From: Clostridium aciditolerans
GTDB taxonomy: Bacteria; Bacillota; Clostridia; Clostridiales; Clostridiaceae
Assembly: GCF_016316925.1 (NCBI RefSeq)
Contig: NZ_JAEEGB010000006.1
Span: 248,001 to 312,000, forward strand
DNA: 64,000 nt
Direction of reading: 5' to 3'
The translations under genes and the position numbers were made by a program. How positions within the stretch are numbered: the stretch's first letter is position 1; the number at the start of each line of letters is the position of its first letter. Shown piece by piece: positions 16,473 through 28,477 of this stretch. The notes beneath the pieces were generated by a model. The model had not been told where the DNA came from. It did not search any database and saw nothing but the letters and a program-made list of their open reading frames with translations.

Positions 16473-17603
16473 GTGAATAAAGATTATCAATTTACAGATT
16501 TTGTGCCTTTTCAGTATCCTGCAATGTGTCCAATGATGATGTATAGAATGGGGTATAGAATGGATGATCCAGAAATGGAAAGAAAAATTAAACCTCCGGC
16601 TCAACCTATGCCTCAACCGCAGCCTATGCCTAAACCAAAACCTCAACCTATACCTCATCCACAGCCTATGCCTAAACCAAAACCTCAACCTATGCCTCAA
16701 CCACAGCCTATGCCTAAGCCAAAACCTCAACCTATGCCTCAACCAAAACCTCAACCTATGCCTCAACCAAAACCTCAACCTATGCCTCAACCAAAACCAC
16801 AGCTTATGCCACAACCTACAAAAGAATTAAACATACAAACCAAAATACAACCAGCAAATATGGAATTAAATATTCAGCCTAGTATGCAGCCTCAAAGTAT
16901 GGGATTAAATATTCAACCTAGTATGCAACCTCAAAATATGGGATTGAATATACAGCCTAGCATGCAGCCTCAAAACCTGGAATTGAATATTCAACCTAGT
17001 ATGCAGCCTCAAAGTATGGGATTAAATATTCAACCTAGTATGCAACCTCAAAATATGGGATTGAATATACAACCTAGCATGCAGCCTCAAAACCTGGAAT
17101 TGAATATTCAACCTAAGATGCAGCCTCAAAATATGGAACTAAATATACAGCCAATGATACCGCCTACTAAAATGGAGCTTGATGTACAACCTAAAGTAGA
17201 AGCACAAAGTATGGAATTAAATATAAAACCTAAGATGGGATCAGTAGTAACTGAACCAATAAAACTACATTTAAAGATAGAACCTAAAATGGAACCAACA
17301 AAAATGCAATTAAATATTCAACCAATAGTTCAGCCGGTGAAACAGCCAATAATGATGCAGCAGCCTATGATGAAGCCTATGATGTCATGTTATATGATGC
17401 CATGTTATATGATGAAACATCCATTCCATATGATGAAGTATCCATGTCATATGATGAAACATCCATTCCATATGATGAAACATCCATGTCATATGATGAA
17501 ACATCCATTCCATATGATGAGTCCAATGGCAATGCAGCATTCATCGATGTATCCTGGTGCAGTTTCTCCAATGTCAATGCAGCATATGCACAGTTGTAAG
17601 TAA
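16473..17603 (+). CDS. Low-complexity Met/Pro/Gln-rich repeat protein, probable spore coat/exosporium component
   Basis: A 376-residue protein with three repeat blocks. After a short head with CPMMMYRMGYRM comes a PMPQPKPQ block (about residues 40-115). A 14-residue repeat with core LNIQPSMQPQ follows to about residue 290. A tail of MMKHPFHMMKHPCH units ends in HMHSCK. There is no signal peptide. The CPMM motif is shared with the tandem genes at 48948 and 49696. The start is GTG, 6 bases after AGGAGG; an earlier GTG at 16452 lies before the ribosome site. The function is inferred from composition and promoter. Repeat number could vary between strains. Confidence 0.7.
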   Translation: MNKDYQFTDFVPFQYPAMCPMMMYRMGYRMDDPEMERKIKPPAQPMPQPQPMPKPKPQPIPHPQPMPKPKPQPMPQPQPMPKPKPQPMPQPKPQPMPQPKPQPMPQPKPQLMPQPTKELNIQTKIQPANMELNIQPSMQPQSMGLNIQPSMQPQNMGLNIQPSMQPQNLELNIQPSMQPQSMGLNIQPSMQPQNMGLNIQPSMQPQNLELNIQPKMQPQNMELNIQPMIPPTKMELDVQPKVEAQSMELNIKPKMGSVVTEPIKLHLKIEPKMEPTKMQLNIQPIVQPVKQPIMMQQPMMKPMMSCYMMPCYMMKHPFHMMKYPCHMMKHPFHMMKHPCHMMKHPFHMMSPMAMQHSSMYPGAVSPMSMQHMHSCK

Positions 17604-17705
17604 TTTTATCTTAGTAGAGTTTTTTGCCTTTACAAACATAAATAAGAATAAATAATGGAATATTGAAAGTTTTTCTTGAGAGTGTAAAAAGTATCAATAG
17701 AAAAG

Positions 17706-17742
17706 AAAATCACCATGAAATTTACATGGTGATTTTTTGTTG
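17706..17742. terminator. Bidirectional terminator
   Basis: A perfect 12-bp stem (AAAATCACCATG, 17706-17717 with 17725-17736) with T runs on both strands separates the convergent coat-like gene and glgD. Confidence 0.85.
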
Positions 17743-17763
17743 ATATTCTTTTATGATTCCTTA

Positions 17764-18879
17764 TTAATATTCTTTTCTACCATCTTTCTCTACCACAAGA
17801 GGAATAGTCATATCACCCTTTAACTCTTGATTATCACTTATAATCACATATTTGTCTGTGATAATATTATTCAGCCTACCATTTTCTCCTATAATTGAAT
17901 TCTGGAGAATTATGCAATTTCTAAGCTCAGCTCCTTTAGAAACCTTAACTCTTCTAAAGATTATGCTATTTTCTACTGTTCCTTCAATTAAGCACCCGCT
18001 AGCTATTATAGAGTTTTTAACTATACACTCATTATTATATCTTGCAGGAATTTCATCATTAGTCTTTGTATATATAGGCCTTTCCTGTGAAAAAAGCTCC
18101 TTATTTATTTTGTGATCTAATAAATCCATGCTTGCCTTGTAGTAGGTCTTTAAAGAATTTATACAAGCTAAATATCCCTTAAATTCATGGCTTCCAACCT
18201 TTAATTTATCTAAGGAATTGTATATATATGATTTCACTTTTCTGTAGAAACCTGTACTTATACATTCATTAATTATGTCTATCAAAAATTCCTTTTTCAT
18301 TATATAAATTCCCATGCCAATATTAGCATTTTTCTTATTGCCTATGTTTTTCCCAACACTCAGCACAGTTCCTTCCTCATCTATGTTTAAAGCCTCGCAG
18401 CCACAGAAATTTTCGTCTGCATCTCCTACTTTTTTATACACCATTGTTATATCACAGTCTGACTCTATATGATTCTTTAATATAGATTTAAAATCAATAT
18501 TACATATCATATGAGAAGAAGCAAATATAACATATTCTTGTTTGGCTCTATATAGATATTCTATGTTATTTGCAAAATTAGTTATATCATCTATGCAAGG
18601 ATCTGTAGTGGTGAAGTTGAAAAATCTTAGTCCATCTATTTTTCTGTTTAAATCCCAAGGACGGCCGTTACTCAAATGATCCATTAAAGACCTGGATTGC
18701 ATCTTAGAAAATATTCCTATACTTTCAACACCTGCATTAGTTAGATTTGATAATATAAAATCTATAATTCTATATCTTCCTGCTATTGGAATAGAAGCTA
18801 AAGGTCTATTTCTTGTAAGCTCTTTTATTTTATCTTCATTTTCGTCTAAATTAATTATACCCAAACAATTTTTTAACAT
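17764..18879 (-). CDS. glgD: Glucose-1-phosphate adenylyltransferase-like subunit GlgD
   Basis: A 371-residue nucleotidyltransferase-fold protein with a C-terminal left-handed beta-helix (NSIIFRRVKVSKGAEL and similar hexapeptides). It keeps [15 protein letters not shown] but lacks the GGxGxRL nucleotide loop that GlgC has at its N terminus. That fits the non-catalytic or modulatory GlgD partner known from Bacillus and clostridia. It is the last gene of the operon, 36 bases after glgC, with AGGAGGGG before the ATG. A heteromeric GlgC/GlgD enzyme would supply ADP-glucose. Confidence 0.92.
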   Translation of the reverse strand: MLKNCLGIINLDENEDKIKELTRNRPLASIPIAGRYRIIDFILSNLTNAGVESIGIFSKMQSRSLMDHLSNGRPWDLNRKIDGLRFFNFTTTDPCIDDITNFANNIEYLYRAKQEYVIFASSHMICNIDFKSILKNHIESDCDITMVYKKVGDADENFCGCEALNIDEEGTVLSVGKNIGNKKNANIGMGIYIMKKEFLIDIINECISTGFYRKVKSYIYNSLDKLKVGSHEFKGYLACINSLKTYYKASMDLLDHKINKELFSQERPIYTKTNDEIPARYNNECIVKNSIIASGCLIEGTVENSIIFRRVKVSKGAELRNCIILQNSIIGENGRLNNIITDKYVIISDNQELKGDMTIPLVVEKDGRKEY

Positions 18880-18915
18880 AATACCCCTCCTGTAAAAATC
18901 CCTTAAATTTTCACT

Positions 18916-20067
18916 TTATTCTCTTGCAACGATGGACCCTGCTTTTATATCTTCACTTCCACCTATTACAGTGACTTTCTTTCCATCACCAATAATACAA
19001 TCTCTCCTTATAGTTACATTACTTCCTACAATGGCCTTATTTATGATTACGTTATCTCCAATTTTGGTATCTGGCATCACTACAGAGTTTATTATTTTAG
19101 AATTTTTACCTATGATGACTCCTGAGAATAATACGGAATTACTTACCTCCCCATAAATTTCACAACCATCTACAGAAAGACTATTTTTAATCAATGCATT
19201 GGGTCCTACATATTGTGCCGGTCTAACGTGGTTCTCGGAATATATCCTCCAGCTCCTATCATGCATGTTTAGCTCGTTATCTTCTCTAAGCAAGTCCATA
19301 TTTGCTTCCCACAAACTTTCTATAGTACCTACATCTTTCCAATATCCTTGAAAAGCATAAGCATACATTTTCATGCCTTCATAAAGCATCTTAGGTATTA
19401 TGTCTTTTCCAAAGTCGTTGCTGGATTCTTTGTTATGCTGATCTTCTCTTAAAAATCTCTTTAAAAGCTTCCAGTTGAATATATAGATTCCCATAGATGC
19501 TTTTGTACTCTTAGGATTTTTAGGCTTCTCTTCAAATTCATATATTGATCCATCTTCATTGGTATTCATAATGCCAAATCTACTTGCCTCTTCTAAAGGT
19601 ACGTCTATAACTGCTATAGTAGCATCTGCATTTTTTTCTTTGTGATATCTCAGCATATTCTCATAATTCATTTTGTATATGTGGTCTCCAGATAAAATCA
19701 ACACGTATTCTGGATTATAGCTATCTATAAAGGAAATGTTTTGATATATTGCATTTGCAGTACCTTTGTACCAGTCCCCTCCGCTTTCTTCTTGATAAGG
19801 TGGCAGAATATATACCCCTCCATCTCTTCTATCAAGATCCCAAGGGCTACCTATACCTATATGAGAGTTAAGCACTAAAGGCTTGTACTGTGTTAATACT
19901 CCTACAGTATCTATGCCTGAGTTAGAACAATTACTCAAAGTGAAATCAATTATCCTATATCTTCCACCAAAAGGAACTGCAGGCTTTGCAAGTCTTTTTG
20001 TAAGTATGCCTAATCTTGAACCTTGACCGCCTGCCAATATCATTGCCACAATTTCTTTTTTTAACAT
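18916..20067 (-). CDS. glgC: Glucose-1-phosphate adenylyltransferase GlgC
   Basis: A 383-residue enzyme making ADP-glucose from glucose-1-phosphate and ATP, the committed step of glycogen synthesis. The nucleotide loop AGGQGSRLG, then [30 protein letters not shown] and EEKPKNPKS are all present, followed by the beta-helix domain. The in-frame ATG at 20085 precedes the ribosome site GAGGAGAGGG, so I place the start at the ATG at 20067 (MLKKEIVAM). Confidence 0.95.
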   Translation of the reverse strand: MLKKEIVAMILAGGQGSRLGILTKRLAKPAVPFGGRYRIIDFTLSNCSNSGIDTVGVLTQYKPLVLNSHIGIGSPWDLDRRDGGVYILPPYQEESGGDWYKGTANAIYQNISFIDSYNPEYVLILSGDHIYKMNYENMLRYHKEKNADATIAVIDVPLEEASRFGIMNTNEDGSIYEFEEKPKNPKSTKASMGIYIFNWKLLKRFLREDQHNKESSNDFGKDIIPKMLYEGMKMYAYAFQGYWKDVGTIESLWEANMDLLREDNELNMHDRSWRIYSENHVRPAQYVGPNALIKNSLSVDGCEIYGEVSNSVLFSGVIIGKNSKIINSVVMPDTKIGDNVIINKAIVGSNVTIRRDCIIGDGKKVTVIGGSEDIKAGSIVARE

Positions 20068-20119
20068 ATAGCACCCTCTCCTCATGAACCAATTTATTAG
20101 GAATATTAAATATATAACT

Positions 20120-21991
20120 TTATATAAACTTGTATATTTTGGTCTCCAACGGGTTTATTTTTACATGTTCTGAAATTATATCTTTTTCTACTAACTCTTC
20201 ATCTAATAACTTATTAATATCTATGCTCAAGTCCTCAATATGCTGATAACCTTCAAGTCCTAGAGACTTTAATCTGATATTATAAGATTTCTCTTCAGAC
20301 TTATTTATTATTATTATTGCTTTTGTCTTACCATAGTTTCTTTCATAACAAAGTATATCTTCATTTATGTCGTGGAAGCTTAAATCTCCCTTGATAAAAA
20401 ACTCATGTTTTTTTCTTAGCCTTATAGCTGCTTTGTAAATGTTATAAATATCTATATTTTCATGTTCCCATGGATAAGGTTTTCTATTTAAAGGGTCTTT
20501 ACCACCTGTAAGCCCTGCTTCATCCCCGTAATATATAAGTGGAACTCCTGGTATGGTCATTTGAATGGATAGAGCCATAATAAGCTTGTACATATTTTTT
20601 CTATTATCTTTATCTATTGAAGTTAAAATTCTTTCCGTATCATGAGTACCTAGTATATTTAAATTGCTATAAAAACACTCTATAGGATAATTTTCATAAA
20701 GACTCATGATATTTCTTATAAAATCTGCTGCAGTAATTTGTGAGTTTATAAAGCTAATTACTAAATTTCTAAAAGGATAATTTGTTACTGAATCCAATTC
20801 TTCTCCGAATAAATATTGTCTTTTTCTTGAGTAACTTATTTTGTTAGATGCATCTTCCCAGACTTCTCCTATTAATACGGAATCCTCCTTAATCTCTTTG
20901 ATATGAGATTTAATTAATTTTATAAACTCATCTGGAAGCTCATCTGCTACATCCAATCTCCATCCACTAGCGCCAAGCTTCATCCATTTATTAATTACAG
21001 AATCTTTATCTTTTATTATAAAATTTATATAATCTTCATTCATCTCATCTATGCTTGGATGATTGTCTATCCCCCACCAACATTCATATTTATCTGGATA
21101 TTCACTAAATATATACCACTTATAGTAGGTCGATGATTTTGATTGATATGCTCCTAAGCTTGGATAATTCCCAAATTTATTAAAATATATGCTATCTGAC
21201 CCTGTATGATTAAAAACTCCATCTAATATTATCTTTATTCCTAATTGCTCTGCTTTATGGCAAAGTTCTTTAAATATATTTTCATCGCCAAACATAGGGT
21301 CTATAGACTTATAATTAGCTGTGTCATATTTATGATTGCTGGAAGCTTCAAAGATTGGATTTAAATAAATTATATCCACACCTAAATTCTTTAAGTATTC
21401 TAGTTTCTCAATAACTCCTTTAAGATTCCCACCATAAAAATCCCATCTAACTACTTTACCACTAGCATCTCTTATATACATTGGCTCATCTTGCCAGGTT
21501 CCATATATGAAGCTGTTCTTTTTAGGGTTATCTACTTTTCCATCTTTATTGCCATTTCTAAATCTATCTACAAATATCTGATATACTATACCTTCTTTAA
21601 ACCATATAGGAACTTTAAAGTCTTTGTACACCGTTATTTGATAGCTTTTCGGTGAGTTTTGATAAACTCTTCCTTCTCCTCCTAAGACATCTAAATTATT
21701 GCCATAATATATAACCCTACAATCCTTATAGAGTTTAAAATGATATTTTATTAATCCCTTGTAGTCTTCTCTTATATTTATTTCAGTAAAATAATTATAT
21801 AGCTCTTCATTAATTTTTTTTGAAGAAAGTTCTATATCTTCTTCTGTTCCGTCAAAATATATAAGAACTAGTTCCGCTTTGCTAAAATTCTCTGCCTCTA
21901 AGTTTATATAAACTTTTTCTCCCGATTGTACTGCTCCAAAGGGTTTTCTGAACTTCTCTTCCCATGAATTATGTTTTATATAGTAGTCCAT
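20120..21991 (-). CDS. Intracellular GH13 alpha-amylase/neopullulanase-like glycosidase
   Basis: A 623-residue enzyme without a signal peptide. An N-terminal beta-sandwich is followed by a GH13 barrel from about residue 150 ([12 protein letters not shown]). Catalytic residues are seen in GWRLDVADE (nucleophile Asp), IGEVWED (acid Glu) and LGTHDTERI (third Asp). It probably trims alpha-1,4 or alpha-1,6 glucan chains, working with the phosphorylase encoded upstream. The exact specificity (neopullulanase, cyclomaltodextrinase or debranching) is not decided by sequence alone. The start is the ATG at 21991 after GAGAGGTGA; a GTG at 22000 overlaps that site. Confidence 0.85.
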   Translation of the reverse strand: MDYYIKHNSWEEKFRKPFGAVQSGEKVYINLEAENFSKAELVLIYFDGTEEDIELSSKKINEELYNYFTEINIREDYKGLIKYHFKLYKDCRVIYYGNNLDVLGGEGRVYQNSPKSYQITVYKDFKVPIWFKEGIVYQIFVDRFRNGNKDGKVDNPKKNSFIYGTWQDEPMYIRDASGKVVRWDFYGGNLKGVIEKLEYLKNLGVDIIYLNPIFEASSNHKYDTANYKSIDPMFGDENIFKELCHKAEQLGIKIILDGVFNHTGSDSIYFNKFGNYPSLGAYQSKSSTYYKWYIFSEYPDKYECWWGIDNHPSIDEMNEDYINFIIKDKDSVINKWMKLGASGWRLDVADELPDEFIKLIKSHIKEIKEDSVLIGEVWEDASNKISYSRKRQYLFGEELDSVTNYPFRNLVISFINSQITAADFIRNIMSLYENYPIECFYSNLNILGTHDTERILTSIDKDNRKNMYKLIMALSIQMTIPGVPLIYYGDEAGLTGGKDPLNRKPYPWEHENIDIYNIYKAAIRLRKKHEFFIKGDLSFHDINEDILCYERNYGKTKAIIIINKSEEKSYNIRLKSLGLEGYQHIEDLSIDINKLLDEELVEKDIISEHVKINPLETKIYKFI

Positions 21992-22143
21992 AAAAGTCAC
22001 CTCTCATTTAAGCAATCGCTCCTTTATGGTTTCTAATTAATAAGGTCACCTTATACAAGGGATACATTTACATTATTGAAAATACATTTAAAAGTGTTTA
22101 TCTTGCAAAAGATGTAAATATATCCCAACCTGTGAGTTAAGTG

Positions 22144-24579
22144 CTAAAGATTCTTATATAAATATCCTGAACCCCATATACCTGTAGCATATTCTTGTAT
22201 TGTTCTATCGCTAGAAAATACACCAGAATGTGCTATATTAATAGCGCACATAGATTGCCACTTTGAAGAATCTCTATATAAACTATCTACCCTCTTCTGT
22301 GCTTTTAAATAGGAGTCAAAATCTTTAAGCACAAAAAACTCATCATTATAGGTGATAAGGTGTTCATAAATGGATTTGAATTTTTCTTTGTCACTGCAAT
22401 AGAATCCATTTACTATATCCTCAGTAACTTGCTTTATTCTATAGTCTCTATTAACCATATCCCAGGCTGAATAGCCTCCTTTATGATAATAGTCTAGAAC
22501 TTCTTTTTTCGTCATACCAAAAATAACTATATTTTCGTCTCCAACTTCATCTCTTATTTCTATATTTGCCCCATCTAATGTAGCTATTGTAATTGCTCCA
22601 TTCATCATGAATTTCATGTTACTTGTACCTGAAGCTTCTTTAGTGGTAGTTGATATTTGTTCACTTAAGTCTGCAGCCGGAATTATGGCTTCAGCTACGG
22701 AAACTCTATAATTTGGGACAAAAACCACCTTTATTTTTTCATTTACCCTTGAATCATTATTTATCTTATTAGCCACGGCATTTATAAGCTCAATAGTATT
22801 TTTAGCAAGATAGTATCCCGGCGCTGCCTTACCTGCGAATATGAAGGTTCTAGGAATTATATCTAAATTAGGGTTTTCTATAAGTCTTCTGTAAAGTTCC
22901 ATTATTCTTAAGCAATTCAAAACCTGCCTTTTGTAAGCATGAATTCTCTTAACTTGAACATCAAATAAAGAATTTGGATTTATAGAAATTCCTTGATTAA
23001 ATTTCAAGTATTCTGCAAGTTTCTTTTTATTAGAAAACTTTATATTCTGCAGCCTTTCTTGAACTATCCTGTTACCTGCATAAGCTTCGAAAGCCTCCAT
23101 ATCTGTAGGATGCTTTATAAAACTATCTCCTATAGTTTCTTTAAGAAGATCTGTAAGCTGAGGATTCGCTCTCATAAGCCATCTTCTATGGGTTATTCCA
23201 TTAGTTTTATTGTTAAATTTTTTAGGATAAAAATAATAAAGATCAGCCATTTCCTGTTTCTTAAGTATCTCTGTGTGAAGTTTAGCCACACCATTTACGC
23301 TATGGCTTCCTACTATAGCTAGGTGTGCCATCTTTACATAGCCATCGGATATTATGGCCATTTTACTGATTTTATCCCATTGTCCAATATATTTATTCCA
23401 AAGTTCTTCACAAAATCTTCTGTTTATTTCCTCAACAATCATATAAATTCTTGGCAATAAACTTTTAAACATTTCCACAGGCCATTTTTCTAAAGCTTCT
23501 GCTAAAATCGTATGATTTGTATAAGATATTATATTAGTAGTCATTCTCCAAGCTTCATCCCAACTAAAATTCTCTTCATCCATAAAAATTCTCATTAGCT
23601 CTGGAATAGCCAAGGTAGGGTGGGTATCATTTATGTGTATAGCTATTCTTTCATCTAAATCCTTTAAAGATCCTACATGAGTTCTAAAATGTCTTATGAT
23701 ACTTTGAATTCCAGCAGATACAAAGAAGTATTGCTGCTTTAATCTAAGCATTTTTCCCTCATAAAAACTATCATCAGGATATAAAACCTGTGATATAGCC
23801 TCTATAGAATTTTTGTATTCTATAGCCTTTAAGTGGTCTCCCCTACTAAAAGAAGAAAAATCAAATTCGTCATATAAAGGCTCTGCACTCCAGAGTCTTA
23901 AAGTGTTAACCACTTCATTTTTATAACCTATGATAGGAATATCATAAGGAACTGCTAAGACAGGCTCATATTTAGTATGGTTAAATTTTATCTTACCATT
24001 TTCGCTGAACATATCTACTTTTCCACCAAATTTAACTATTTGAGCCTTATCTGACTTTTTTATTGCCCACACATTACCATTTTTTAGCCACTCATCTGGC
24101 GCTTCTACCTGTGATCCATCTATTATCTTTTGTTCAAAAAAACCATACTTGTATCTTATACCGCAGCCATGTCCAGGTATATTTAGTGAAGCCATGGAAT
24201 CTAAAAAGCAAGCTGCTAATCTTCCTAAGCCACCATTGCCTAGCCCTTGATCTTCCTCTAAAATCTCTAAGGCATCAAGATTTATATTTAAATCATTTAA
24301 TGCTTCTTTGCATATATCTCTTATTCCTAGATTGCTCAAAGCATTATCTAACAATCTTCCAAGTAGAAACTCCATAGAAAAGTAATATACCTGCTTTTCT
24401 CTAGTGATGTCATACCTTTTATTTGTATTAATCCAGGTTTTGACTACATAATCTCTAGTAAGGCTTGCTAAAGCTTCATATTTGTTATAGTCTGTTCCTT
24501 CTGATAAGTCTTTTCCATGAATTTCTATAAACTTTTCTTCATAGTCTTTTTTAAAAGTTTCCTTATCTATTTTTAACAT
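22144..24579 (-). CDS. glgP: Glycogen/starch phosphorylase
   Basis: An 811-residue enzyme releasing glucose-1-phosphate from alpha-glucan ends. The landmarks are RYDITREKQVYYFSMEFLLGR (seen as YYFSMEFLLGR), GNGGLGRLAACFLDS, HINDTHP and the PLP-lysine segment GTSNMKFMMNG. The length is typical. It lies in the middle of the glycogen operon, so synthesis and breakdown enzymes are made together, as in the Bacillus glgBCDAP arrangement. AGGAGGAAT precedes the ATG. Confidence 0.95.
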   Translation of the reverse strand: MLKIDKETFKKDYEEKFIEIHGKDLSEGTDYNKYEALASLTRDYVVKTWINTNKRYDITREKQVYYFSMEFLLGRLLDNALSNLGIRDICKEALNDLNINLDALEILEEDQGLGNGGLGRLAACFLDSMASLNIPGHGCGIRYKYGFFEQKIIDGSQVEAPDEWLKNGNVWAIKKSDKAQIVKFGGKVDMFSENGKIKFNHTKYEPVLAVPYDIPIIGYKNEVVNTLRLWSAEPLYDEFDFSSFSRGDHLKAIEYKNSIEAISQVLYPDDSFYEGKMLRLKQQYFFVSAGIQSIIRHFRTHVGSLKDLDERIAIHINDTHPTLAIPELMRIFMDEENFSWDEAWRMTTNIISYTNHTILAEALEKWPVEMFKSLLPRIYMIVEEINRRFCEELWNKYIGQWDKISKMAIISDGYVKMAHLAIVGSHSVNGVAKLHTEILKKQEMADLYYFYPKKFNNKTNGITHRRWLMRANPQLTDLLKETIGDSFIKHPTDMEAFEAYAGNRIVQERLQNIKFSNKKKLAEYLKFNQGISINPNSLFDVQVKRIHAYKRQVLNCLRIMELYRRLIENPNLDIIPRTFIFAGKAAPGYYLAKNTIELINAVANKINNDSRVNEKIKVVFVPNYRVSVAEAIIPAADLSEQISTTTKEASGTSNMKFMMNGAITIATLDGANIEIRDEVGDENIVIFGMTKKEVLDYYHKGGYSAWDMVNRDYRIKQVTEDIVNGFYCSDKEKFKSIYEHLITYNDEFFVLKDFDSYLKAQKRVDSLYRDSSKWQSMCAINIAHSGVFSSDRTIQEYATGIWGSGYLYKNL

Positions 24580-24649
24580 CTAATTCCTCCTTTTAGTCGG
24601 AACACTGGGTAATTTTGCTTGCTTTCCTTATATAAAATATTAAGATAGA

Positions 24650-26077
24650 CTAAAGCATACTTTCATAAAGATTTTTATAGGCTTCAGCTGACTTATTCCA
24701 GCTATTATCACTTTCTAAGGCTTGAGTTACTATGCTTTTCCAAAGATTTTTATCTCTATAGAGTTGCAGTGCTGTTTCTATAACATAAAGTAAGTCATGG
24801 GCATTGTAATTAGTAAAACTAAAACCATTACCTTCACCAGTAAACTTATTATATGCTTTTACAGTATCCTTAAGTCCACCAGTTTCTCTTACTATAGGTA
24901 AAGCTCCATATCTTAAAGCTATGAGCTGACCTAATCCACAAGGTTCAAATAAAGAGGGCATTAAAAATATATCTGAAGCTGCATATATTCTGTGAGCTAA
25001 TACATCATCAAAATATATATTGGCAGAGACCTTCTGTGGATACTTTTCATGAAGATATTTAAAATACTCCTCATAATCACTGTCCCCAGTGCCAAGTACC
25101 ACCAGCTGTATGCCCCTATTTACAAGCTCCTCACCTATATGCTTTATTAAATCCATTCCCTTTTGGGCAGTAAGTCTTGAGACTATACCAATCATTGGAA
25201 TTTCCTTATTTATCTCAATACCTAATTGTTCTTGAAGTTTCTGCTTATTAACTGCCTTATCTTTTAAATTATTTTTGCTATAGTTTTTGTATATAACGAC
25301 ATCTTTTTCTGGATTATAAATATCATAGTCTATTCCATTTACTATGCCTGATAAATCATTAGCTCTGCTTTGCAGAAGCCCATCTAATTTTTCTCCATAA
25401 TAAGGGCTTTGAATTTCTTGAGCATAGCTTCTGCTGACAGTAGATACCTTATCACTGTAGTTTATACCACCCTTCATAAAACTTACTGCTCCATACAATT
25501 CTACACTGCCGTCTTTATATATATCATCACTGAATCCAAAAAGTTCACCTAATATACTTGCATCATAATTTCCTTGGAATAATATATTATGTATGCTATA
25601 TAAGATCTTTATGTTCTTGTAAAAATCCTCTTTATCATACTGAAGTTTGTATAGCACTGGTATCATACCTGTATGCCAATCATTGCAGTGTATAACATCT
25701 GGCTTCCAATCTATCTCCTCTAACATCATAAGTACTGCTCTATCAAAATATGCAAATCTCTCTCCATCATCATAATGTCCATAAAGATTATCTCTAAAAA
25801 AGTAGTATTCATTATCCAATAGATAATATTTAACTGAATCTACATCACATTCAAATATTCCAGCATATTGATTTCTCCAACCTACAGGAACTGTAAAAGA
25901 TTTTTTGAAAATTATACTGTATTTGTCCCTTAGCTTTATATTTTTATATTTTGGTATTACAACTCTTGCATCTATCCCTAAAGCTTTAAGATACTTAGGA
26001 AGAGCGTAGGCTACATCTGCCAGCCCTCCTGTTTTAATAAAAGGATCCGCTTCAGAGGCTATAAATAATATTTTCAT
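24650..26077 (-). CDS. glgA: Glycogen synthase (ADP-glucose)
   Basis: A 475-residue GT5 glycosyltransferase. KTGGLADV near residue 15 is the ADP-glucose binding loop. HCNDWHTG and the late [15 protein letters not shown] with ETGGLKDTV are the GT-B catalytic and nucleotide-binding motifs. It extends alpha-1,4 chains. Its ATG overlaps the glgB stop by one base (TAATG), so the two are translationally coupled. Confidence 0.95.
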   Translation of the reverse strand: MKILFIASEADPFIKTGGLADVAYALPKYLKALGIDARVVIPKYKNIKLRDKYSIIFKKSFTVPVGWRNQYAGIFECDVDSVKYYLLDNEYYFFRDNLYGHYDDGERFAYFDRAVLMMLEEIDWKPDVIHCNDWHTGMIPVLYKLQYDKEDFYKNIKILYSIHNILFQGNYDASILGELFGFSDDIYKDGSVELYGAVSFMKGGINYSDKVSTVSRSYAQEIQSPYYGEKLDGLLQSRANDLSGIVNGIDYDIYNPEKDVVIYKNYSKNNLKDKAVNKQKLQEQLGIEINKEIPMIGIVSRLTAQKGMDLIKHIGEELVNRGIQLVVLGTGDSDYEEYFKYLHEKYPQKVSANIYFDDVLAHRIYAASDIFLMPSLFEPCGLGQLIALRYGALPIVRETGGLKDTVKAYNKFTGEGNGFSFTNYNAHDLLYVIETALQLYRDKNLWKSIVTQALESDNSWNKSAEAYKNLYESML

Positions 26078-28131
26078 TATTCCACTTTCCTTTCATTTTT
26101 GTCCTTTTTATTCACTACTTCCTTTATATCTTGCTTATTTCTTTTATTCTCATCATCAGTTATTATCTCTATTATTTCCTTATGTTTTTTATCATTTAAT
26201 TTGTAAATTTTATTTACCTTAAGTATGACTGCAGCCATAGGAGGTACCTTAATTTTTATATGATATGGCTCTTTGTGCCAAGCTTTTTTCTCTGCATAAA
26301 GTGTACTCTCCATTGTTTGTCCTGATCCACCATACTTTTTGCTATCTGTATTTAAGAGCTCCTTATATTCCCCTAAGTATGGAACTCCAATTTTGTAATC
26401 GTAATATACCATAGGGGTAAAATTACATATAATGATTAAAGTTTCCTGTGGTACATTGGTTTTTCTCATAAAAATCAATATACTTTGATTAGAGTTGTCT
26501 GCATCAATCCACTTGAAGCCCTCAAATTTATAATCATAAAGCCATAAAGCTTTTTCTTTTCTATATAAATTATTTAAATCTCTAAAAAATTCCTGGGTAC
26601 TCTTGTGTATTTCAAAACTTTCAATAAGCTTCCATTCTAATTCTTCATAATGTCTCCATTCTATAAATTGAGCAAATTCTGTTCCCATAAAGGTACTCTT
26701 TTTACCTGGATGAGTGAACATATAAGCCATAAACAATCTTAGTCCTGCAAACTTGTTCCAATAATCGCCCCACATCTTATCTATCAATGATTTTTTCCCA
26801 TGTACCACCTCATCGTGAGATAGAGGTAATATGAAATTTTCTGAGTAATTATACATTATAGAGAAGGTTATGCGGTTATGATGATGTTTTCTATATACAG
26901 GATCTAAACTTATATATTCTAAAATGTCATTCATCCATCCCATATTCCATTTAAAATTAAAGCCTACTCCCCCTATGTCTGTAGGTTTGGTTATCATAGG
27001 CCATGACGTGGATTCCTCTGCAATCATTAATAAATTAGGAACTTCTTTAAACAAGGATTTGCTTAACTCCTTAAAGAATTCTATAGCCTCAAGATTTTCA
27101 CTGCCCCCATTTTTATTTGGAGTCCATTCTCCTTCTTTTCTGTCATAATTTAAGTAAAGCATATTTGTTACTGCGTCTACTCTCAATCCATCAATATGAT
27201 ATTCTCTAAGCCAAAATAATGCATTTGATATAAGAAAATTCCTTACTTCTGGTTTTCCCAGGTCAAAATTAGCAGCTCCCCAGCCTCTATTTTCTGCCTT
27301 ATTTACATCCTCATATTCATAGGTAGGCGTGCCATCAAATCTATAAAGTCCATGCTCATCTTTACAAAAATGTCCTGGAACCCAATCCAATATAACCCCT
27401 ATACCTGTTTTATGCAGTGTGTTTATCAAATACTTAAAATCATCTATTGTACCATATCTGCTTGTAACAGAATAGTATCCAGTAAGCTGGTAGCCCCAAG
27501 AGTCATCTAGAGGATGTTCCATTACAGGCATTAGTTCTACATGTGTATAACCCATACTTTTCACATAGGAAGCTAACTTATCTCCTATTTCTCTATAATT
27601 TAAAAACTCTCCCTTTTCATCTCTTCTCCAAGAGCCTAGATGTACCTCATAAATATTTATAGGATTCTCATATATATTTTGAGAATTTCTATACTCCAGC
27701 CACCTTTTATCTCCCCATCTGAAATTTTTCCTTTTCACAGCATAAGAGGCAGTATTAGGTCTCTTTTCACTATAAATTGCATATGGATCCGCTTTTAAAA
27801 CCTTTTTGCCGCTCTTTTGAGTTATTTCATACTTATAAATAAAATTTTCTTTTAGTCCTGGTACAAATAGGCTCCATAAGCCTTCATCATTCAATCTTTT
27901 AAAAGAATATTCTTTTTTAGATTGCCAGTCATTAAATTCTCCAACTACCCTTACTTCTGTAGCCTTTGGGGCCCAGACAGTAAATCTTACTCCCCACCTT
28001 CTGTCTTCTTTTACATAATGCGCTCCCATAAATTTATAACAATTATAATGGGTTCCTTCATGAAAAAGGTGAATATCGTAATCTGATATAATAGTTCTGC
28101 TCTTTTCATAGATTTTATTTTTCACTCTCAT
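26077..28131 (-). CDS. glgB: 1,4-alpha-glucan branching enzyme
   Basis: A 684-residue GH13 branching enzyme: an N-terminal CBM48-like domain ([18 protein letters not shown] in part), the barrel with [11 protein letters not shown] (nucleophile), AEES (acid) and LSHDEVVHG, and a C-terminal beta domain. It has an unusually charged tail after about residue 650 ([19 protein letters not shown] in part). It is the first gene of the glycogen operon. A GTG at 28140 is in frame, but GAGGTGA is correctly spaced for the ATG at 28131. Confidence 0.94.
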   Translation of the reverse strand: MRVKNKIYEKSRTIISDYDIHLFHEGTHYNCYKFMGAHYVKEDRRWGVRFTVWAPKATEVRVVGEFNDWQSKKEYSFKRLNDEGLWSLFVPGLKENFIYKYEITQKSGKKVLKADPYAIYSEKRPNTASYAVKRKNFRWGDKRWLEYRNSQNIYENPINIYEVHLGSWRRDEKGEFLNYREIGDKLASYVKSMGYTHVELMPVMEHPLDDSWGYQLTGYYSVTSRYGTIDDFKYLINTLHKTGIGVILDWVPGHFCKDEHGLYRFDGTPTYEYEDVNKAENRGWGAANFDLGKPEVRNFLISNALFWLREYHIDGLRVDAVTNMLYLNYDRKEGEWTPNKNGGSENLEAIEFFKELSKSLFKEVPNLLMIAEESTSWPMITKPTDIGGVGFNFKWNMGWMNDILEYISLDPVYRKHHHNRITFSIMYNYSENFILPLSHDEVVHGKKSLIDKMWGDYWNKFAGLRLFMAYMFTHPGKKSTFMGTEFAQFIEWRHYEELEWKLIESFEIHKSTQEFFRDLNNLYRKEKALWLYDYKFEGFKWIDADNSNQSILIFMRKTNVPQETLIIICNFTPMVYYDYKIGVPYLGEYKELLNTDSKKYGGSGQTMESTLYAEKKAWHKEPYHIKIKVPPMAAVILKVNKIYKLNDKKHKEIIEIITDDENKRNKQDIKEVVNKKDKNERKVE

Positions 28132-28477
28132 ACTTCTCACCTCTTTTTAAGAAATTTATAAATATTTCTACTTGTTCATTAATTCTACAAAACCTTTTTT
28201 ATACCTTCTAAAAATAGTACAAATATTCATAATTGAAGCTTTTCAGTGGAATCTTATGCTGAAAATGATTACTACATGCTTTATATAGATATTTCAAGCT
28301 ATAATGAAATATGAGATTACTAAGAAAATAAAAACATGAAAAATATAGAAAAACAAACTAATTTCACGTATAATTTATACAAAGGTAAAGCTTATTTTTA
28401 ATGAAAAATATTTTCTGTAATTTTTAAGTTAAATCTAGATCTAAATATAATTTAAGCTTAGAAAAGAGGTTGAAATC
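28132..28477. other. Divergent promoter region of glgB and cheV
   Basis: 346 bases of AT-rich sequence. On the plus strand TATAAT at about 28371 lies roughly 100 bases before cheV. On the minus strand a TGTAGAA, one mismatch from the Spo0A box TGTCGAA, lies upstream of glgB. Neither is decisive, and I see no gene here. Confidence 0.3.

Noticed and set aside
16386-16814. Minus-strand frame rich in Arg/His/Trp opposite the coat-like gene
   Set aside because: It only mirrors the PMPQPKPQ codon repeats on the other strand and has no ribosome binding site.
22040-22054. Short palindrome ATAAGGT-C-ACCTTAT between glgP and the amylase gene
   Set aside because: It lies in the middle of the operon, is short, and has no promoter next to it. 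It was not strong enough to call an operator.
28132-28477. Sigma-E or Spo0A control of glgB
   Set aside because: Partial matches (GAATATT, TGTAGAA) have wrong spacing or mismatches, so no site was called.
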